From NCBI GenBank assembly GCA_028288995.1, contig JAQGHF010000003.1:62001-126000 (forward strand): a stretch of 64,000 nucleotides of DNA. The letters run 5' to 3'. Under the pieces are notes generated by a model, which was not told the DNA's origin, made no database searches, and saw nothing but the letters and a program-made list of their open reading frames with translations. Below are positions 9,192 through 18,388 of the stretch, in pieces. The DNA comes from Candidatus Saccharimonadota bacterium. GTDB lineage: Bacteria > Patescibacteriota > Saccharimonadia > Saccharimonadales > Saccharimonadaceae. The first letter of the stretch is position 1, and every line of letters starts with the position of its first letter. Position numbers and translations under genes: made by a program.

Positions 9192-9653
9192 TTACGCGTT
9201 CTTTTGCAGCCTCTTCAACTCATCAATCACTTGCTCACCATGTCCCATTGGTGTGACACGACCATAGACTTTTACTACTTGTCCAGATGGGTCAATAATA
9301 AATGTTTTACGAAGAATACCTTCACGACCAAACATCTTTTTACCCCAAGCACCGTAAGTGGCAATGACCTTGCCCTCAGTATCTGTGAGAAGAGTAAAGT
9401 TTAATGAGTATTTTGCTTTAAACTTTTCGTGACTATTTGCATCATCTTTACTGATACCGATAATCTCGGCACCCATTTCAGCGAGGGTATCACGAGCATC
9501 GCGAAGACTACATGCTTCAGTCGTGCACCCTGGAGTATCGTCTTTGGGATAGAAATAAAGCACAATCCATTTGCCTTTGTATTCTCCTAATGTGTGTGTC
9601 TTTCCTTCGATATCGGGAAGAGTAAAATTCGGTGCCTCATATGGTGGTTTCAT
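9192..9653 (-). CDS. bcp: Thioredoxin-dependent peroxiredoxin (Bcp/PrxQ)
   Basis: A 153-residue thioredoxin-fold peroxidase with the active-site segment YFYPKDDTPGCTTEACSLRD: the peroxidatic Cys is in PGCT, with a second Cys 5 residues later as in PrxQ. KTFIIDPSGQV is the conserved C-terminal strand. It reduces peroxides using thioredoxin. The ATG at 9653 is preferred because TATAAT (9660-9665, reverse) ends 6 nt before it, predicting a leaderless mRNA. Confidence 0.95.
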   Translation of the reverse strand: MKPPYEAPNFTLPDIEGKTHTLGEYKGKWIVLYFYPKDDTPGCTTEACSLRDARDTLAEMGAEIIGISKDDANSHEKFKAKYSLNFTLLTDTEGKVIATYGAWGKKMFGREGILRKTFIIDPSGQVVKVYGRVTPMGHGEQVIDELKRLQKNA

Positions 9654-9708
9654 CACCCTATTATAAACCCTCAGGCGTCTGTCAGGAAAACTTGTATAAT
9701 GAAGTGAA

Positions 9709-10785
9709 GTGTCAAAACCTGAAACTAAAACTCAAAACCGACTTGAAACCCTCGACCAACTTCGAGGCTTTTTCGTTGTTACGATTATTGTCGACCATTT
9801 ATCGCGTTTCCCAAGCCTGTTTGGTATTCTTTCTGGAAAAGCACTTCTCTGGGTAACGGCTGCCGAGGGGTTCGTGAGTATATCAGGTCTATTAGTTGGC
9901 TACGTGAGGGGATACAAAAACCGCAATGAGCCCTTTAAACAAGTTGCTAGTAGGCTACTTCGGCGTGCAGGACTTCTCTACCTATGGTCACTTATTGCAT
10001 CAATCGCCTTCGTTGCAATCATTTGGTATGTTCCGCTTATGGGCGGGTACACAAGTACACCAATGCCAATTGGTGACTGGCGGGAATTCCTCGCTGAGCT
10101 TGTCACTCTTCGCTACACCTACGTATGGGTTCACTTCCTAACGTTATACGCACTATTTCTCGCTGCTTCCCCTATCGCTGTATGGCTGTTCCGCCGCAAC
10201 CTCGCCTGGATGGTCGGTGCGCTCAGTTTTGTCCTACTCGCCATTGGATGGGCGACAAAATTAGAAGCATTACAATGGCAATTCCTTTTCTTTATTCCAA
10301 GTATTGTTGGATTCTATTTACAATCAATCCTCAATTGGTGGCATGCTAAAAAACGATCAACACAGATTGCAATTGCGACAACAACTGTTGCGTTGACAGT
10401 CCTCACTATTGCAACGTCTGTTATCTTCACCTACTACGACCAAGCTTTCGAATCTTTTGCAAACAGTGTCAGTGATGGCATATTCGCAAAAGATTCTATC
10501 AGTCTCGCACGTGCAGCACTGGCGTTCTTATGGTTCACCGGCTATATGTTTATCTTTTATAAATTACGCCACTTTATTACGAAGGCGTTTAATTGGCTCC
10601 TTATTCCTGTTGGTACACATTCCCTGACCGCATATATACTGCATGGTGTTGCTCTATGCGCCATTAGCTTCTTCACTGATGGTGGTGACAGTATTTGGCA
10701 AAATACACTCCTCGGTATTATCGCCATCATGATTACCTGGGGGTTACTGAAAATCCCATTCGTTCGTCGAGTTATTCCCGCCTAA
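9709..10785 (+). CDS. OpgC-like multipass membrane acyltransferase
   Basis: A 358-residue membrane protein with about ten hydrophobic segments. The N-terminus RLETLDQLRGFFVVTIIVDHLSRFP carries the D-x-x-R-G...H pattern of OpgC / acyltransferase-3-like proteins, followed by AAEGFVSISGLLVGY. These enzymes acylate surface glycans or lipids; the substrate is not predictable. The GTG at 9709 is 8 nt after TATAAT (9695-9700), so a leaderless start is inferred. It diverges from bcp, with the two -10 boxes only 29 bp apart. Confidence 0.7.
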   Translation: MSKPETKTQNRLETLDQLRGFFVVTIIVDHLSRFPSLFGILSGKALLWVTAAEGFVSISGLLVGYVRGYKNRNEPFKQVASRLLRRAGLLYLWSLIASIAFVAIIWYVPLMGGYTSTPMPIGDWREFLAELVTLRYTYVWVHFLTLYALFLAASPIAVWLFRRNLAWMVGALSFVLLAIGWATKLEALQWQFLFFIPSIVGFYLQSILNWWHAKKRSTQIAIATTTVALTVLTIATSVIFTYYDQAFESFANSVSDGIFAKDSISLARAALAFLWFTGYMFIFYKLRHFITKAFNWLLIPVGTHSLTAYILHGVALCAISFFTDGGDSIWQNTLLGIIAIMITWGLLKIPFVRRVIPA

Positions 10786-10788
10786 GAC

Positions 10789-12360
10789 TTATTTAGCAGG
10801 GATCTGGTATTCAGCGCCTTTATAAACAGTTTTTCCATCAATGCTACTTGTCACTGAAGTCGTATCAATTTGCTTCCAAGAACTTTCTGGTGGTACGACG
10901 TTTCCGTCAAAGTAACCAATATACCAAACAGTTGGATGCGCTTTCGTAAATGCGCCAAGGTCTTTAATCTTGTGGTCATCACTATACTTCAACATATCTA
11001 ACGATCCAAACTGGTAGTTCGTCTGTGCATCAACAAAGTAGATTGGGTGGTCAACGCTGTTATAGAAAATGGCTTCATAAAACACCCACGGAGTTGCAAC
11101 AATAATCGGTTCACCTGGCGTAGCATGTTGAATTGCCTGTGCAACTAATTGTTTCGTTTTAACATCTGTACGAGAGTTTTTATTGTAGTTGCCGTAGTAA
11201 TACATTTGAGACAAGCCAAAAACGAGCATAGAGACAATCGTAGCGTAGATAATAAGTTGCTTCCAGATCTTTATTTTACTCAGTCCGTACACAAGCGTCA
11301 CGCCGACGAAGAATGCTGATGCGGCCGCTGCAGGGAGTACATACCGCTCAACAAATGAAGCCGCCAGCGGAGGAAGAGAGATAATGAACAGCAAGATGGG
11401 AGGAACGGCAGCCAGACAGAACAACAAAAGATAATTTCGTTTGAACGTTTCATTACCTGATCGATAGGTTCGCACTGCAAGCACCGTGATCAAAACGCCC
11501 ATGATAGCGAGCGCGGCAGATAACCAACCCGTCACGTGATCATGTTCGAGGAAGAACACAAGTGTCCCAAAGTATCCAGTAATCGTATCGACACCGACTG
11601 GCTGAATCCAGAATCCCTCGGATTGAACAACAACAAGTTGAATCGCCATCGCAGGCAACCATGGCAAGAACAACGCGACTGCAACAATATACGCAGTCAA
11701 CCACTTCTTATCAAAGAACTTCTTAGCGAGAACTTTACGACGAGCACCAGTCTTTCGAATCGTAATGTACCGCCACACCCAATGAGAAAGCCATGCAAGC
11801 GCAGTAAAGTAATGCGTCCACATACCAAGTGATACAAGAATGCCATACAATACCCAAAGCTTACGACCTTTAGTTTCGAGCGCTCGTGTTAATACGTAGG
11901 TTGCAGACAATACGATTGCCGCCGCCATTGTGTACATACGAGCTTCCTGACTATAACGAATAAACAGTGGTGACAATGCCAGAATAAAAATGCCAAAGAT
12001 TGCTGCACGGCGACCAAACTGACGACGAGTTAATAAGAACCCAAAGACGGCAGCGATCATACCAAAGAAGACGCTCATCGAGCGAAGCCCAAACTCAGTG
12101 TGTCCAAAAACCGCTGTCCAAATCTTCAGAAGCCAATAAAACAATGGAGGGTGCACGTCGGTAGCTGTGTAGCGTGCAATATCAAGGAAGTTGTAATGAA
12201 TCATGTAGGCACCGAACGCTTCGTCAAACCAGATAGACGGACCAGATATATTCCATAGCGCCAGCCCAGCAAGGAGTGCTAGTGCAATGGCAACAAAAAA
12301 ATAATCCGTTCGCGGACGAGACTGAAAGAAATGGGAAATACGTGTTAGTGTTTTCTTCAT
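10789..12360 (-). CDS. GT39/ArnT-like membrane glycosyltransferase
   Basis: A 523-residue protein with about 11 transmembrane segments. The first loop has the conserved acidic GPSIWFDEAFGAYM and later DVHPPLFYWLLKIW, the signature of lipid-linked sugar transferases of the GT39/GT83 clan (PMT, ArnT). The C-terminal ~100 residues are extracytoplasmic. It probably moves a sugar from a polyprenyl carrier to a surface acceptor. The start at 12360 follows GGGAGG at good spacing. It converges on the OpgC-like gene with a 3-nt gap; both may modify the cell surface. Confidence 0.82.
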   Translation of the reverse strand: MKKTLTRISHFFQSRPRTDYFFVAIALALLAGLALWNISGPSIWFDEAFGAYMIHYNFLDIARYTATDVHPPLFYWLLKIWTAVFGHTEFGLRSMSVFFGMIAAVFGFLLTRRQFGRRAAIFGIFILALSPLFIRYSQEARMYTMAAAIVLSATYVLTRALETKGRKLWVLYGILVSLGMWTHYFTALAWLSHWVWRYITIRKTGARRKVLAKKFFDKKWLTAYIVAVALFLPWLPAMAIQLVVVQSEGFWIQPVGVDTITGYFGTLVFFLEHDHVTGWLSAALAIMGVLITVLAVRTYRSGNETFKRNYLLLFCLAAVPPILLFIISLPPLAASFVERYVLPAAAASAFFVGVTLVYGLSKIKIWKQLIIYATIVSMLVFGLSQMYYYGNYNKNSRTDVKTKQLVAQAIQHATPGEPIIVATPWVFYEAIFYNSVDHPIYFVDAQTNYQFGSLDMLKYSDDHKIKDLGAFTKAHPTVWYIGYFDGNVVPPESSWKQIDTTSVTSSIDGKTVYKGAEYQIPAK

Positions 12361-12476
12361 GAAATGTTTCCCTCCCATAATACCGGACTCTTGAGGTCGA
12401 AGCAACAACACTACCCCCCTCTGTGGGACTAGAAATAGTCTTCGAAATAGCGTATAATCACCCGAGTAAACACCAT

Positions 12477-12552
12477 CGGGGTGTGGCGCAGTTGATAGCG
12501 CGCTCGGTTTGGGACCGAGAGGTCGAAGGTTTGAGCCCTTTCACCCCGACCA
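12477..12552 (+). tRNA. tRNA-Pro(TGG)
   Basis: A 76-nt cloverleaf: acceptor CGGGGTG/CACCCCG, D stem GCGC/GCGC, anticodon stem CTCGG/CCGAG with loop TTTGGGA (anticodon TGG), T stem GAAGG/CCTTT, encoded CCA. A TATAAT box lies upstream near 12452. Confidence 0.95.
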
Positions 12553-12561
12553 AATAAAAAC

Positions 12562-12585
12562 AGCCACTTCTCGTGGCTATTTTTT
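12562..12585. terminator. Bidirectional terminator, tRNA-Pro and histidine kinase
   Basis: AGCCAC (12562-12567), loop TTCTC, GTGGCT (12573-12578), with A-run before and T-run after. It lies 10 nt after tRNA-Pro and overlaps the 3' end of the leftward kinase gene. Confidence 0.8.
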
Positions 12586-13584
12586 AATAGGAAGACTGAT
12601 GCTGAAAGTTGTTTCTTTATTACTCGACGTCGCAGCAATGGACCCTGCATGCAATTCGACAATTTGCTTAGTAATAGCTAAACCTAAGCCATAGCCCTCA
12701 AGCGAATGGTCAGTATTTGTCTGATAAAATCGTTCAAATAAATGTGGGATTTTATGTACAGGAATTGTTGAGCCACCATTCTTAACTTCTATGGTACATA
12801 CATTTTTATCACTCGATGTATCTATGAAAATTGAAGATGATTTTTTTGAAAATTTGATAGCATTATCAACTAAATTACCTACCGCAATGATGAGTAGCTC
12901 TCTGCGCCCACTCACACCTCCTTGTGCTTTATGACTTTGAATTATCGTGATGTTTTTTTGCTTAGCTTGAGCAGAATGGAGGTTTACCACTTCGTCGATA
13001 AGGTCTGTAATTTCAATACTCGCCTTATCTTTCAGGCCATCAATCGTTCCAATACGGGCAAGTAAAAGAAGCTCTTGCACCAGTACCGTCATTCTATGTA
13101 CCTCGCGTGCCGTATTCTTAATTGTCTTTTGGTACTCGTTAATCGAGCGTGGCTGTTTTGCAGCAAGTTCTAACTCTCCGGCCATGACCGCAAGCGGCGT
13201 ACGTAATTCATGAGACGCGTTTGTTATAAATTTCTGTTGCTCTGCCTGACTTTGAATAAGCGGACGAAGTGATCGACGAGAAAGTTGATACGCCAGTGTC
13301 GGAATAAGGATAAGTGCCACACCATTTACAAGCAAAATAATATTACGCATTCGATCAAGTGCGACATCTGCCGCCACGGTTGCAGTGTCATCCGAAAACT
13401 CACCACTTACCTTTGCTTTATTATTTGACTGTTCGACAATTTCATTAATTCTATTCACGTAGCCTTTACCAAGAGCGTTATTTGTCCAAAGATAAATGCC
13501 CCCGCTAAATATCCATATAAATCCAAAGAACACGATCGAATAAATAATCGTTAAACGTATCGTCGTTTTCTTTACTTCATTCAT
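12577..13584 (-). CDS. Sensor histidine kinase
   Basis: A 335-residue membrane kinase with TM helices at about 9-33 and 83-103 flanking a short external sensor domain. It has the H-box SHELRTPLAV (phosphorylatable His), N-box NLVDNAIKF, F-box LFERFYQ and G2 box GYGLGLAI. The G1 region reads KNGGSTIP, with Asn in place of Asp, as seen in a subset of kinases. The start overlaps the response-regulator stop by 4 nt (ATGA), so translation is coupled. The signal sensed is unknown; the divergent secreted peptide gene at 14373 is a plausible target. Confidence 0.93.
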   Translation of the reverse strand: MNEVKKTTIRLTIIYSIVFFGFIWIFSGGIYLWTNNALGKGYVNRINEIVEQSNNKAKVSGEFSDDTATVAADVALDRMRNIILLVNGVALILIPTLAYQLSRRSLRPLIQSQAEQQKFITNASHELRTPLAVMAGELELAAKQPRSINEYQKTIKNTAREVHRMTVLVQELLLLARIGTIDGLKDKASIEITDLIDEVVNLHSAQAKQKNITIIQSHKAQGGVSGRRELLIIAVGNLVDNAIKFSKKSSSIFIDTSSDKNVCTIEVKNGGSTIPVHKIPHLFERFYQTNTDHSLEGYGLGLAITKQIVELHAGSIAATSSNKETTFSISLPIKK

Positions 13585-14252
13585 GATTCGAGCTTATACC
13601 CCAAATTACGAATTGTCTGAATTTGCTGTGGATCACCACCAATCTCTTTGATTTTGTGGCGGAGATATCGAACGTATGTTTCAACGACGTTCGAAAAACC
13701 TTCATAGTTCATATCCCAAACATGCTCCAGCAAATCGTTTTTCGATAAAACTTTATTAGCGTTATACATAAAATACTGCAATAGTGTGTACTCTTTTGCT
13801 GTCAGATTCAAAAGCTTACCGTTACACGTCACTACTTTTGCTGCAGTATCGAGCGTTAACTGCTTCACCTTCAATATGACAGGGTCTGCTTTAGACCCTC
13901 GTCGCAACAATGCCCTGATACGTGCCGATAATTCACTAAAAGAAAAAGGCTTCACTAAGTAGTCATCAGCACCGACGTCTAGTCCATTAATTCGATCGTC
14001 GACTGCATCAAGTGCAGTCAGCATAATGATTGGAATATTGGTATCAACTTCACGTATTCTTTTGCACACTTCCCTTCCGTCTATTTCGGGCAGCATAATA
14101 TCAAGTACAACAAGGTCATAGCTATTAATTTCAAACTTGTCGATAGCAACTTGTCCATCATGGGCAACATCAACGACATACCCGTCCTCAGTCAGAGCAC
14201 GCTGAGTAAGAGATGCGAGATGTTTATGATCTTCAACAAGTAGTATTTGCAT
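13581..14252 (-). CDS. OmpR/PhoB-family response regulator
   Basis: The receiver domain (about residues 1-115) has acidic VEDHK, phospho-acceptor VLDIMLPEIDG and the Lys in VKPFSF. A C-terminal winged helix ends with NVVETYVRYLRHKI and TIRNLGYKL. The ATG at 14252 (MQILLVEDHKH) is chosen over an upstream TTG: a TACAAT box ends 9 nt before it and no ribosome site is present, so a leaderless mRNA is inferred. First gene of a two-gene operon with the kinase. Confidence 0.95.
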   Translation of the reverse strand: MQILLVEDHKHLASLTQRALTEDGYVVDVAHDGQVAIDKFEINSYDLVVLDIMLPEIDGREVCKRIREVDTNIPIIMLTALDAVDDRINGLDVGADDYLVKPFSFSELSARIRALLRRGSKADPVILKVKQLTLDTAAKVVTCNGKLLNLTAKEYTLLQYFMYNANKVLSKNDLLEHVWDMNYEGFSNVVETYVRYLRHKIKEIGGDPQQIQTIRNLGYKLES

Positions 14253-14372
14253 ATAATACAAATTGTACCCCAGTTATCATGAGAACGACATGATAGACCT
14301 CCCATTCCTCTCCCACCTCACTCTCATGGGTAATTTTTTATAGTGAATAGGTAACAACATAAAGGAGAAACC

Positions 14373-14579
14373 ATGAAGAAGAAACTACTTGGCCTACTTG
14401 TCATTCCGTTAGCACTTGGTGCCATTGGACTGACAGTGGTCGGAACAAGTAAGACACACGCTGAGTCACCTCAATCGGTATCAGCAAATCAGGCATCTGA
14501 CGTTGCAGAACCTGGCGATACACCAGACTCGGCATCGCAAGCTACCGATACTACACCCGACGCTGAAACAAATGACTAA
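14373..14579 (+). CDS. Small secreted acidic Ser/Thr-rich peptide
   Basis: A 68-residue product: signal peptide MKKKLLGLLVIPLALGAIG with probable cleavage near THA-ES, then about 35 residues rich in Ser, Ala, Asp, Thr and Pro, with no cysteine. AAAGGAG precedes the ATG. It is transcribed divergently from the two-component operon and closed by its own terminator at 14604-14636. The location suggests control by that regulator; function unknown. Confidence 0.7.
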   Translation: MKKKLLGLLVIPLALGAIGLTVVGTSKTHAESPQSVSANQASDVAEPGDTPDSASQATDTTPDAETND

Positions 14580-14603
14580 TTAGTCGGACTCAAATAAAGA
14601 CTG

Positions 14604-14636
14604 AAGACCGGAAAGATATACGCCGGTCTTTAGTTT
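14604..14636 (+). terminator. Terminator after small secreted peptide gene
   Basis: AAGACCGG (14604-14611), 11-nt loop, CCGGTCTT (14623-14630), followed by TAGTTTTC. Confidence 0.75.
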
Positions 14637-14709
14637 TCTCACGCTCCTCTCATCTAAGTTTTGCGATAATTGTCAGGATATATAATAAGGAAATCGATTA
14701 CCAAAACCA

Positions 14710-15309
14710 ATGCATAACCTACTCGACCCCACCTATCTTATTAAGGCAACCGGATACATTGGCATATTTAGTATTGTGCTGCTTGAGTCAGGTTTCATTT
14801 TTGGCTTCTTCCTCCCAGGTGATAGTCTATTATTTACAGCGGGTCTTCTTGCCTCACAAGGCTACTTAAATATCGGTACGTTGATTGTCATTAGTATTAT
14901 CGGCGCAATCATCGGAAATAGCGTCGGATTCTACACGGGATCAAAGTTAGGACCACGTTTATTCAAGCGGGATAAGTCTGTTGTATTTTCACCAAGGCGA
15001 GTTGAAGAGGCTCATGAATTTTTTGATACACAAGGTCCAAAATCTCTCATACTTGCCCGTTTTATTCCCGCTGTACGTACTTTCGTACCAATCATCGCAG
15101 GTGTCGCAGGCATGAAGTATCGAACGTTCATCATTTTTAATGCAATTGGAGGAACACTATGGGGAGCTCTTCTCCCGCTGCTTGGGTACACACTGGGGCG
15201 TGCCATCCCAAGTATTGATAAATACCTGTTGCCCATCATTTTCTTAATTATTGTTATTTCTGCGCTGCCTGTCGTTATTCAGTATCTAAAGGCTCGAAAG
15301 AAGAAATAA
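14710..15309 (+). CDS. DedA-family membrane protein
   Basis: A 199-residue protein with the DedA/SNARE-associated domain: FGFFLPGDSLLFTAG, GNSVGFYTGSKLGPRLF and RFIPAVRTFVPIIAGVAGM are family signatures, with about five membrane segments. DedA proteins are linked to lipid-carrier flipping and membrane homeostasis; several recycle undecaprenyl phosphate. The stop codon's last A starts the downstream PAP2 gene (TAATG), so the pair may handle undecaprenyl-(pyro)phosphate together. TATAAT lies at 14681-14686. Confidence 0.9.
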   Translation: MHNLLDPTYLIKATGYIGIFSIVLLESGFIFGFFLPGDSLLFTAGLLASQGYLNIGTLIVISIIGAIIGNSVGFYTGSKLGPRLFKRDKSVVFSPRRVEEAHEFFDTQGPKSLILARFIPAVRTFVPIIAGVAGMKYRTFIIFNAIGGTLWGALLPLLGYTLGRAIPSIDKYLLPIIFLIIVISALPVVIQYLKARKKK

Positions 15310-15785
15310 TGCACGAAATAATTATACTTGTCGCCAAATACTTTATTGTCATCCCAATAATTGTTGCTATTGTTGTATTCATTCAGCTGAAAGACAAGAA
15401 AGATAAAAGAAACTTTGCGATTGCTGTCATTGCGGGTGGAATCGCAACAATACTGGCCGCGCGTCTTGCCTCTTCACTTTGGTATGATCCGCGACCATTT
15501 GTTGTCGGTCATTTTACCCCACTTATTTCACACGCAGCAGATAATGGGTTTCCATCAGACCATACACTCTTATCGGCATTCATCGGCTGGACTATACTGC
15601 AGTACTCACGCAAATACGGAATTATCGTACTCATTGCGGCAGCCCTCATTGGTACGGCACGAGTACTAGCAGGTGTCCACCATGTTTCTGATATTATTGG
15701 CAGCTTTGTCATAAGTGGTCTTGTGACACTACTTGTTATATTCGTAATGAACAAAATAAAGTTCACAAAAAAATCTGCCATATAG
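15309..15785 (+). CDS. PAP2-family membrane phosphatase, probable undecaprenyl-pyrophosphatase
   Basis: A 158-residue membrane protein with the three PAP2 motifs: a Lys/Arg segment ending in DPRPF, then PSDHTLLSAF, and RVLAGVHHVSDIIGS with the catalytic His and Asp. This matches BcrC/PgpB-type enzymes that dephosphorylate undecaprenyl pyrophosphate. Coupling to the DedA gene supports a lipid-carrier role. Its last codons form the left arm of the 15768-15796 terminator. Confidence 0.87.
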   Translation: MHEIIILVAKYFIVIPIIVAIVVFIQLKDKKDKRNFAIAVIAGGIATILAARLASSLWYDPRPFVVGHFTPLISHAADNGFPSDHTLLSAFIGWTILQYSRKYGIIVLIAAALIGTARVLAGVHHVSDIIGSFVISGLVTLLVIFVMNKIKFTKKSAI

Positions 15786-15796
15786 GCAGATTTTTT
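15768..15796. terminator. Bidirectional terminator, PAP2 gene and rny
   Basis: AAAAAATCTGCC (15768-15779), loop ATATA, GGCAGATTTTTT (15785-15796). The left arm is coding sequence of the PAP2 gene, and the rny gene converges from the right. Confidence 0.88.
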
Positions 15797-15815
15797 CTAA
15801 AGATTTTTTGAAGTT

Positions 15816-17327
15816 TTATTTCGCGTATTCAATCGCTCGTGTTTCGCGGATCACATTAATCTTGATCGTACCTGGGTACTGCATCGTACTTTCAATCTTA
15901 TTTGCAATATCACGTGCAAGCTTAATTGCACTCAGGTCATCGATTGATTCAGGCGTCACGATCACGCGAACTTCACGTCCAGCGCTAATTGCGTATGACT
16001 TCTGAATGCCCTTGAAGCTGTTAGCAATATTCTCAAGGTCACGCATACGTTCCGCAAAGTTTTCGGCACTAATATTACGTGCGCCTGGTCTTGCTGCAGA
16101 CAATGCGTCACACACACGGACAACTAAAGCTTCTGGTGTGGTTGCTTCGATATCATCATGGTGCGCTTCAATCGCGTGAACGATTTCTTCGCTCATGCCA
16201 TATTTACGCGCAAGCTCTGCACCAACGTGGTGATGTTTGCCTTCGATCTTGTGACTGACTGCCTTGCCCACATCATGCAGCAATGTTGCAATCTTTGTGG
16301 TTCGAACATCGGCACCAATCTCTTCTGCGATCAGACCAGCCATATGTGCCATTTCAGTACTGTGCATCAATACGTTTTGACCATAACTAGTTCGGAACTT
16401 TAGCTCACCAAGGAGTTGGATCATTTCCTTTGGAATACCGACGACGCCAACTTCACGAGCTGCATCTTCACCGGCACGAGTCGCTTCTTTTTCAATTTCT
16501 TTTTCAGCTTTTGCGACTACTTCTTCGATGCGTCCTGGGTGAATACGTCCATCCTTCATCAGCATTTCAAGCGACATACGCGCAACCTGTCGTCGAACTG
16601 GATCGAAGCTTGAAAGAATGATCATACCAGGGGTATCATCAACAAGAATGTCGACGCCGGTTGCACGTTGCAGCGCTTGGATATTACGACCTTCTTTGCC
16701 TATAATACGACCTTTCATTTCATCGTCAGTCAACTTAATAGCCGTGACGGTTCGCTCAGCAGTCACTTCACTGCTCATGCGTTCCATAGCGGTGACAAGA
16801 ATAAGTTGCGCCTGCTCTTCAGCGGTGTCGCGTGCATCATTTTGGAGTTTTGAAACTAACCCAACGAGATCTTGCTTCATGTCTCGTTCTGTCATTTCCA
16901 TCAACTTTTCAGCTGCTTCTTTTTTCTTAAGTCCCGCAATTTTTTCCAGCTTTTCTTGCTGACGTGTACGAATATCACGAATCTCATTTTTAAGTGCCTC
17001 AACGTCATCTTCCTGCGCGCGGAGATTTTCACTTCGCTTATCAAGTTCATCAAGTTTACGATCAAGACTCGTCTCACGTTCAGCCAATCGGCTTTCTGTT
17101 CGATCCCAGCCTTTGCGTCGATCTGTTTCTTCTTTTTTCGCATCTTCGGCAAACTTCATTGCTTCATCTTTTGCTTTGAGGACCACAGTACTCGCCTTTG
17201 TTTTTGCATCAGCTAATAATTGGTCCGCTTTATGCTTTCCGCCCGCGACCTTGGTGCGTGTGTAAACAGTTGTTCCGCCCACGCCAGCAAGAATCCCGAT
17301 AATTGCGGCGATTATTCCTTCTACCAT
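15816..17327 (-). CDS. rny: Ribonuclease Y
   Basis: A 503-residue endoribonuclease. An N-terminal membrane anchor (MVEGIIAAIIGILAG) is followed by a long charged coiled coil to about residue 200, a KH domain with MKGRIIGKEGRNI, and an HD domain with LLHDVGKAVSH. RNase Y starts mRNA decay at the membrane. The ATG at 17327 is preferred over one 10 codons upstream because GAGGAAGG lies at correct spacing. Length is typical. Confidence 0.96.
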   Translation of the reverse strand: MVEGIIAAIIGILAGVGGTTVYTRTKVAGGKHKADQLLADAKTKASTVVLKAKDEAMKFAEDAKKEETDRRKGWDRTESRLAERETSLDRKLDELDKRSENLRAQEDDVEALKNEIRDIRTRQQEKLEKIAGLKKKEAAEKLMEMTERDMKQDLVGLVSKLQNDARDTAEEQAQLILVTAMERMSSEVTAERTVTAIKLTDDEMKGRIIGKEGRNIQALQRATGVDILVDDTPGMIILSSFDPVRRQVARMSLEMLMKDGRIHPGRIEEVVAKAEKEIEKEATRAGEDAAREVGVVGIPKEMIQLLGELKFRTSYGQNVLMHSTEMAHMAGLIAEEIGADVRTTKIATLLHDVGKAVSHKIEGKHHHVGAELARKYGMSEEIVHAIEAHHDDIEATTPEALVVRVCDALSAARPGARNISAENFAERMRDLENIANSFKGIQKSYAISAGREVRVIVTPESIDDLSAIKLARDIANKIESTMQYPGTIKINVIRETRAIEYAK

Positions 17328-17482
17328 ATTGTTTCCTTCCTCAGTGCTGCCCGCCAAGTGTTCATCTTGACTAAAAATGTATCAAAAGCCGCACTGAAAG
17401 TTTTCAAAAAGTTGTTCAGAGTCCAGTTCAGAATGTTTCGGACTCTTTCTATTGTAGCGCCGCGAAAGTACTGAAAGCAAGC

Positions 17483-17869
17483 TTATTTGCGTGGTGTCGT
17501 GATGTGCGCCTCGGCACCATATTCGGGCATCACGAGTTCGTCGTTCTCACCACTACTGAGTCGAGTGAGCCCAACCGCTTGCCAAGTCTGACCAGTCGTT
17601 CCCACAATCGGAACTGACTCGCTATCGGCAAATGTGTTGAGAACAGTCAGTCCAATACGAAGCCCTGTAAAGCTGCCGGGTCCCTTGAATGCAACAATGC
17701 CCGAAATGTCTGCCCAAGTCTTGTCATGCTTAGCAAGATTATCCTGCAAATAGCCCAAAAGACCTTTTGCTAGTGTTCGTCCAGATTCCCATTCGTCGTC
17801 AAAACGCCAGTCACCTTCAACAAAGCTTAATTTGCAGGTAGGGGTTGAAGTATCGAGTAATAAAATCAT
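17483..17869 (-). CDS. tsaB: TsaB, t6A tRNA-modification scaffold (short)
   Basis: A 128-residue protein with the ASKHA start MILLLDTSTPTCKL and the conserved KGPGSFTGLRIGLT. TsaB dimerises with TsaD and recruits TsaE for N6-threonylcarbamoyladenosine formation at A37. Typical TsaB is about 220-240 residues, so roughly the C-terminal half is missing; the retained half carries the TsaD-contacting surface. It overlaps tsaE by 4 nt (ATGA). Confidence 0.88.
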   Translation of the reverse strand: MILLLDTSTPTCKLSFVEGDWRFDDEWESGRTLAKGLLGYLQDNLAKHDKTWADISGIVAFKGPGSFTGLRIGLTVLNTFADSESVPIVGTTGQTWQAVGLTRLSSGENDELVMPEYGAEAHITTPRK

Positions 17870-18318
17870 AAGTTCTCCAGCAATTCTGTGGGACCATTTA
17901 GGTTGAGGTTTCGCGTTGTTTCAGACGGTGCGGTAAACGTAATACGAAGTCGATGCTCGGGTAGCACACCTTCCACAATATCAGCCCATTCAATGACCGT
18001 GATAGACGCTGGGTCTTGCGTCGTTTCGGCAAGTTCATCAGCCATAATTCCCGCATCATTCAATCGGTAAAAGTCGTAGTGAGCAAGCTGCAAATTGTCA
18101 CGGGCATCGTAGATGCGACTTATCGTAAAGCTTGGACTCTGGACGTCTTCATCAATACCCAAACCAAGTGCCAAACCCTTCACAAAGGTCGTTTTTCCCG
18201 CACCAACATCGCCAACAAGCTCAATAACCTCGCCACCCTTTAAAAGACGTCCTAGTCTTTCGCCTAAAACTCGAGTTTCTTGAACGCTTCCGACCTCTAT
18301 TGTTTTTTCTATGCTCAT
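17866..18318 (-). CDS. tsaE: TsaE, ATPase of the t6A complex
   Basis: A 150-residue P-loop protein: LVGDVGAGKTTFVKGLALGLG (Walker A), then SPSFTISRIYD and LAHYDFYRLND, the TsaE signature, and VIEWAD near Walker B. It powers the TsaB-TsaD cycle. The ATG at 18318 (MSIEKTIEV) is supported by TATAAT (18326-18331, reverse) ending 7 nt before it with no ribosome site. Long N-terminal extensions upstream would overlap this promoter and the divergent pilus operon promoter. Confidence 0.93.
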   Translation of the reverse strand: MSIEKTIEVGSVQETRVLGERLGRLLKGGEVIELVGDVGAGKTTFVKGLALGLGIDEDVQSPSFTISRIYDARDNLQLAHYDFYRLNDAGIMADELAETTQDPASITVIEWADIVEGVLPEHRLRITFTAPSETTRNLNLNGPTELLENL

Positions 18319-18388
18319 CCGATACATTATACCACTCACGAACGCTGGTGCTTTTAGGGTCACTGCATTACAATTGAGCGTAAGCATT

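Noticed and set aside
12510-12540. Coding potential across tRNA-Pro on the reverse strand
   Set aside because: A short reverse frame spans the tRNA and the kinase end, but the cloverleaf and terminator explain the sequence fully.
14301-14330. CCCAT...ATGGG inverted repeat upstream of the secreted peptide as a regulator site
   Set aside because: Only 5 bp per arm with a 20-nt spacer; response regulators of this family usually bind direct repeats, and none is clear here.
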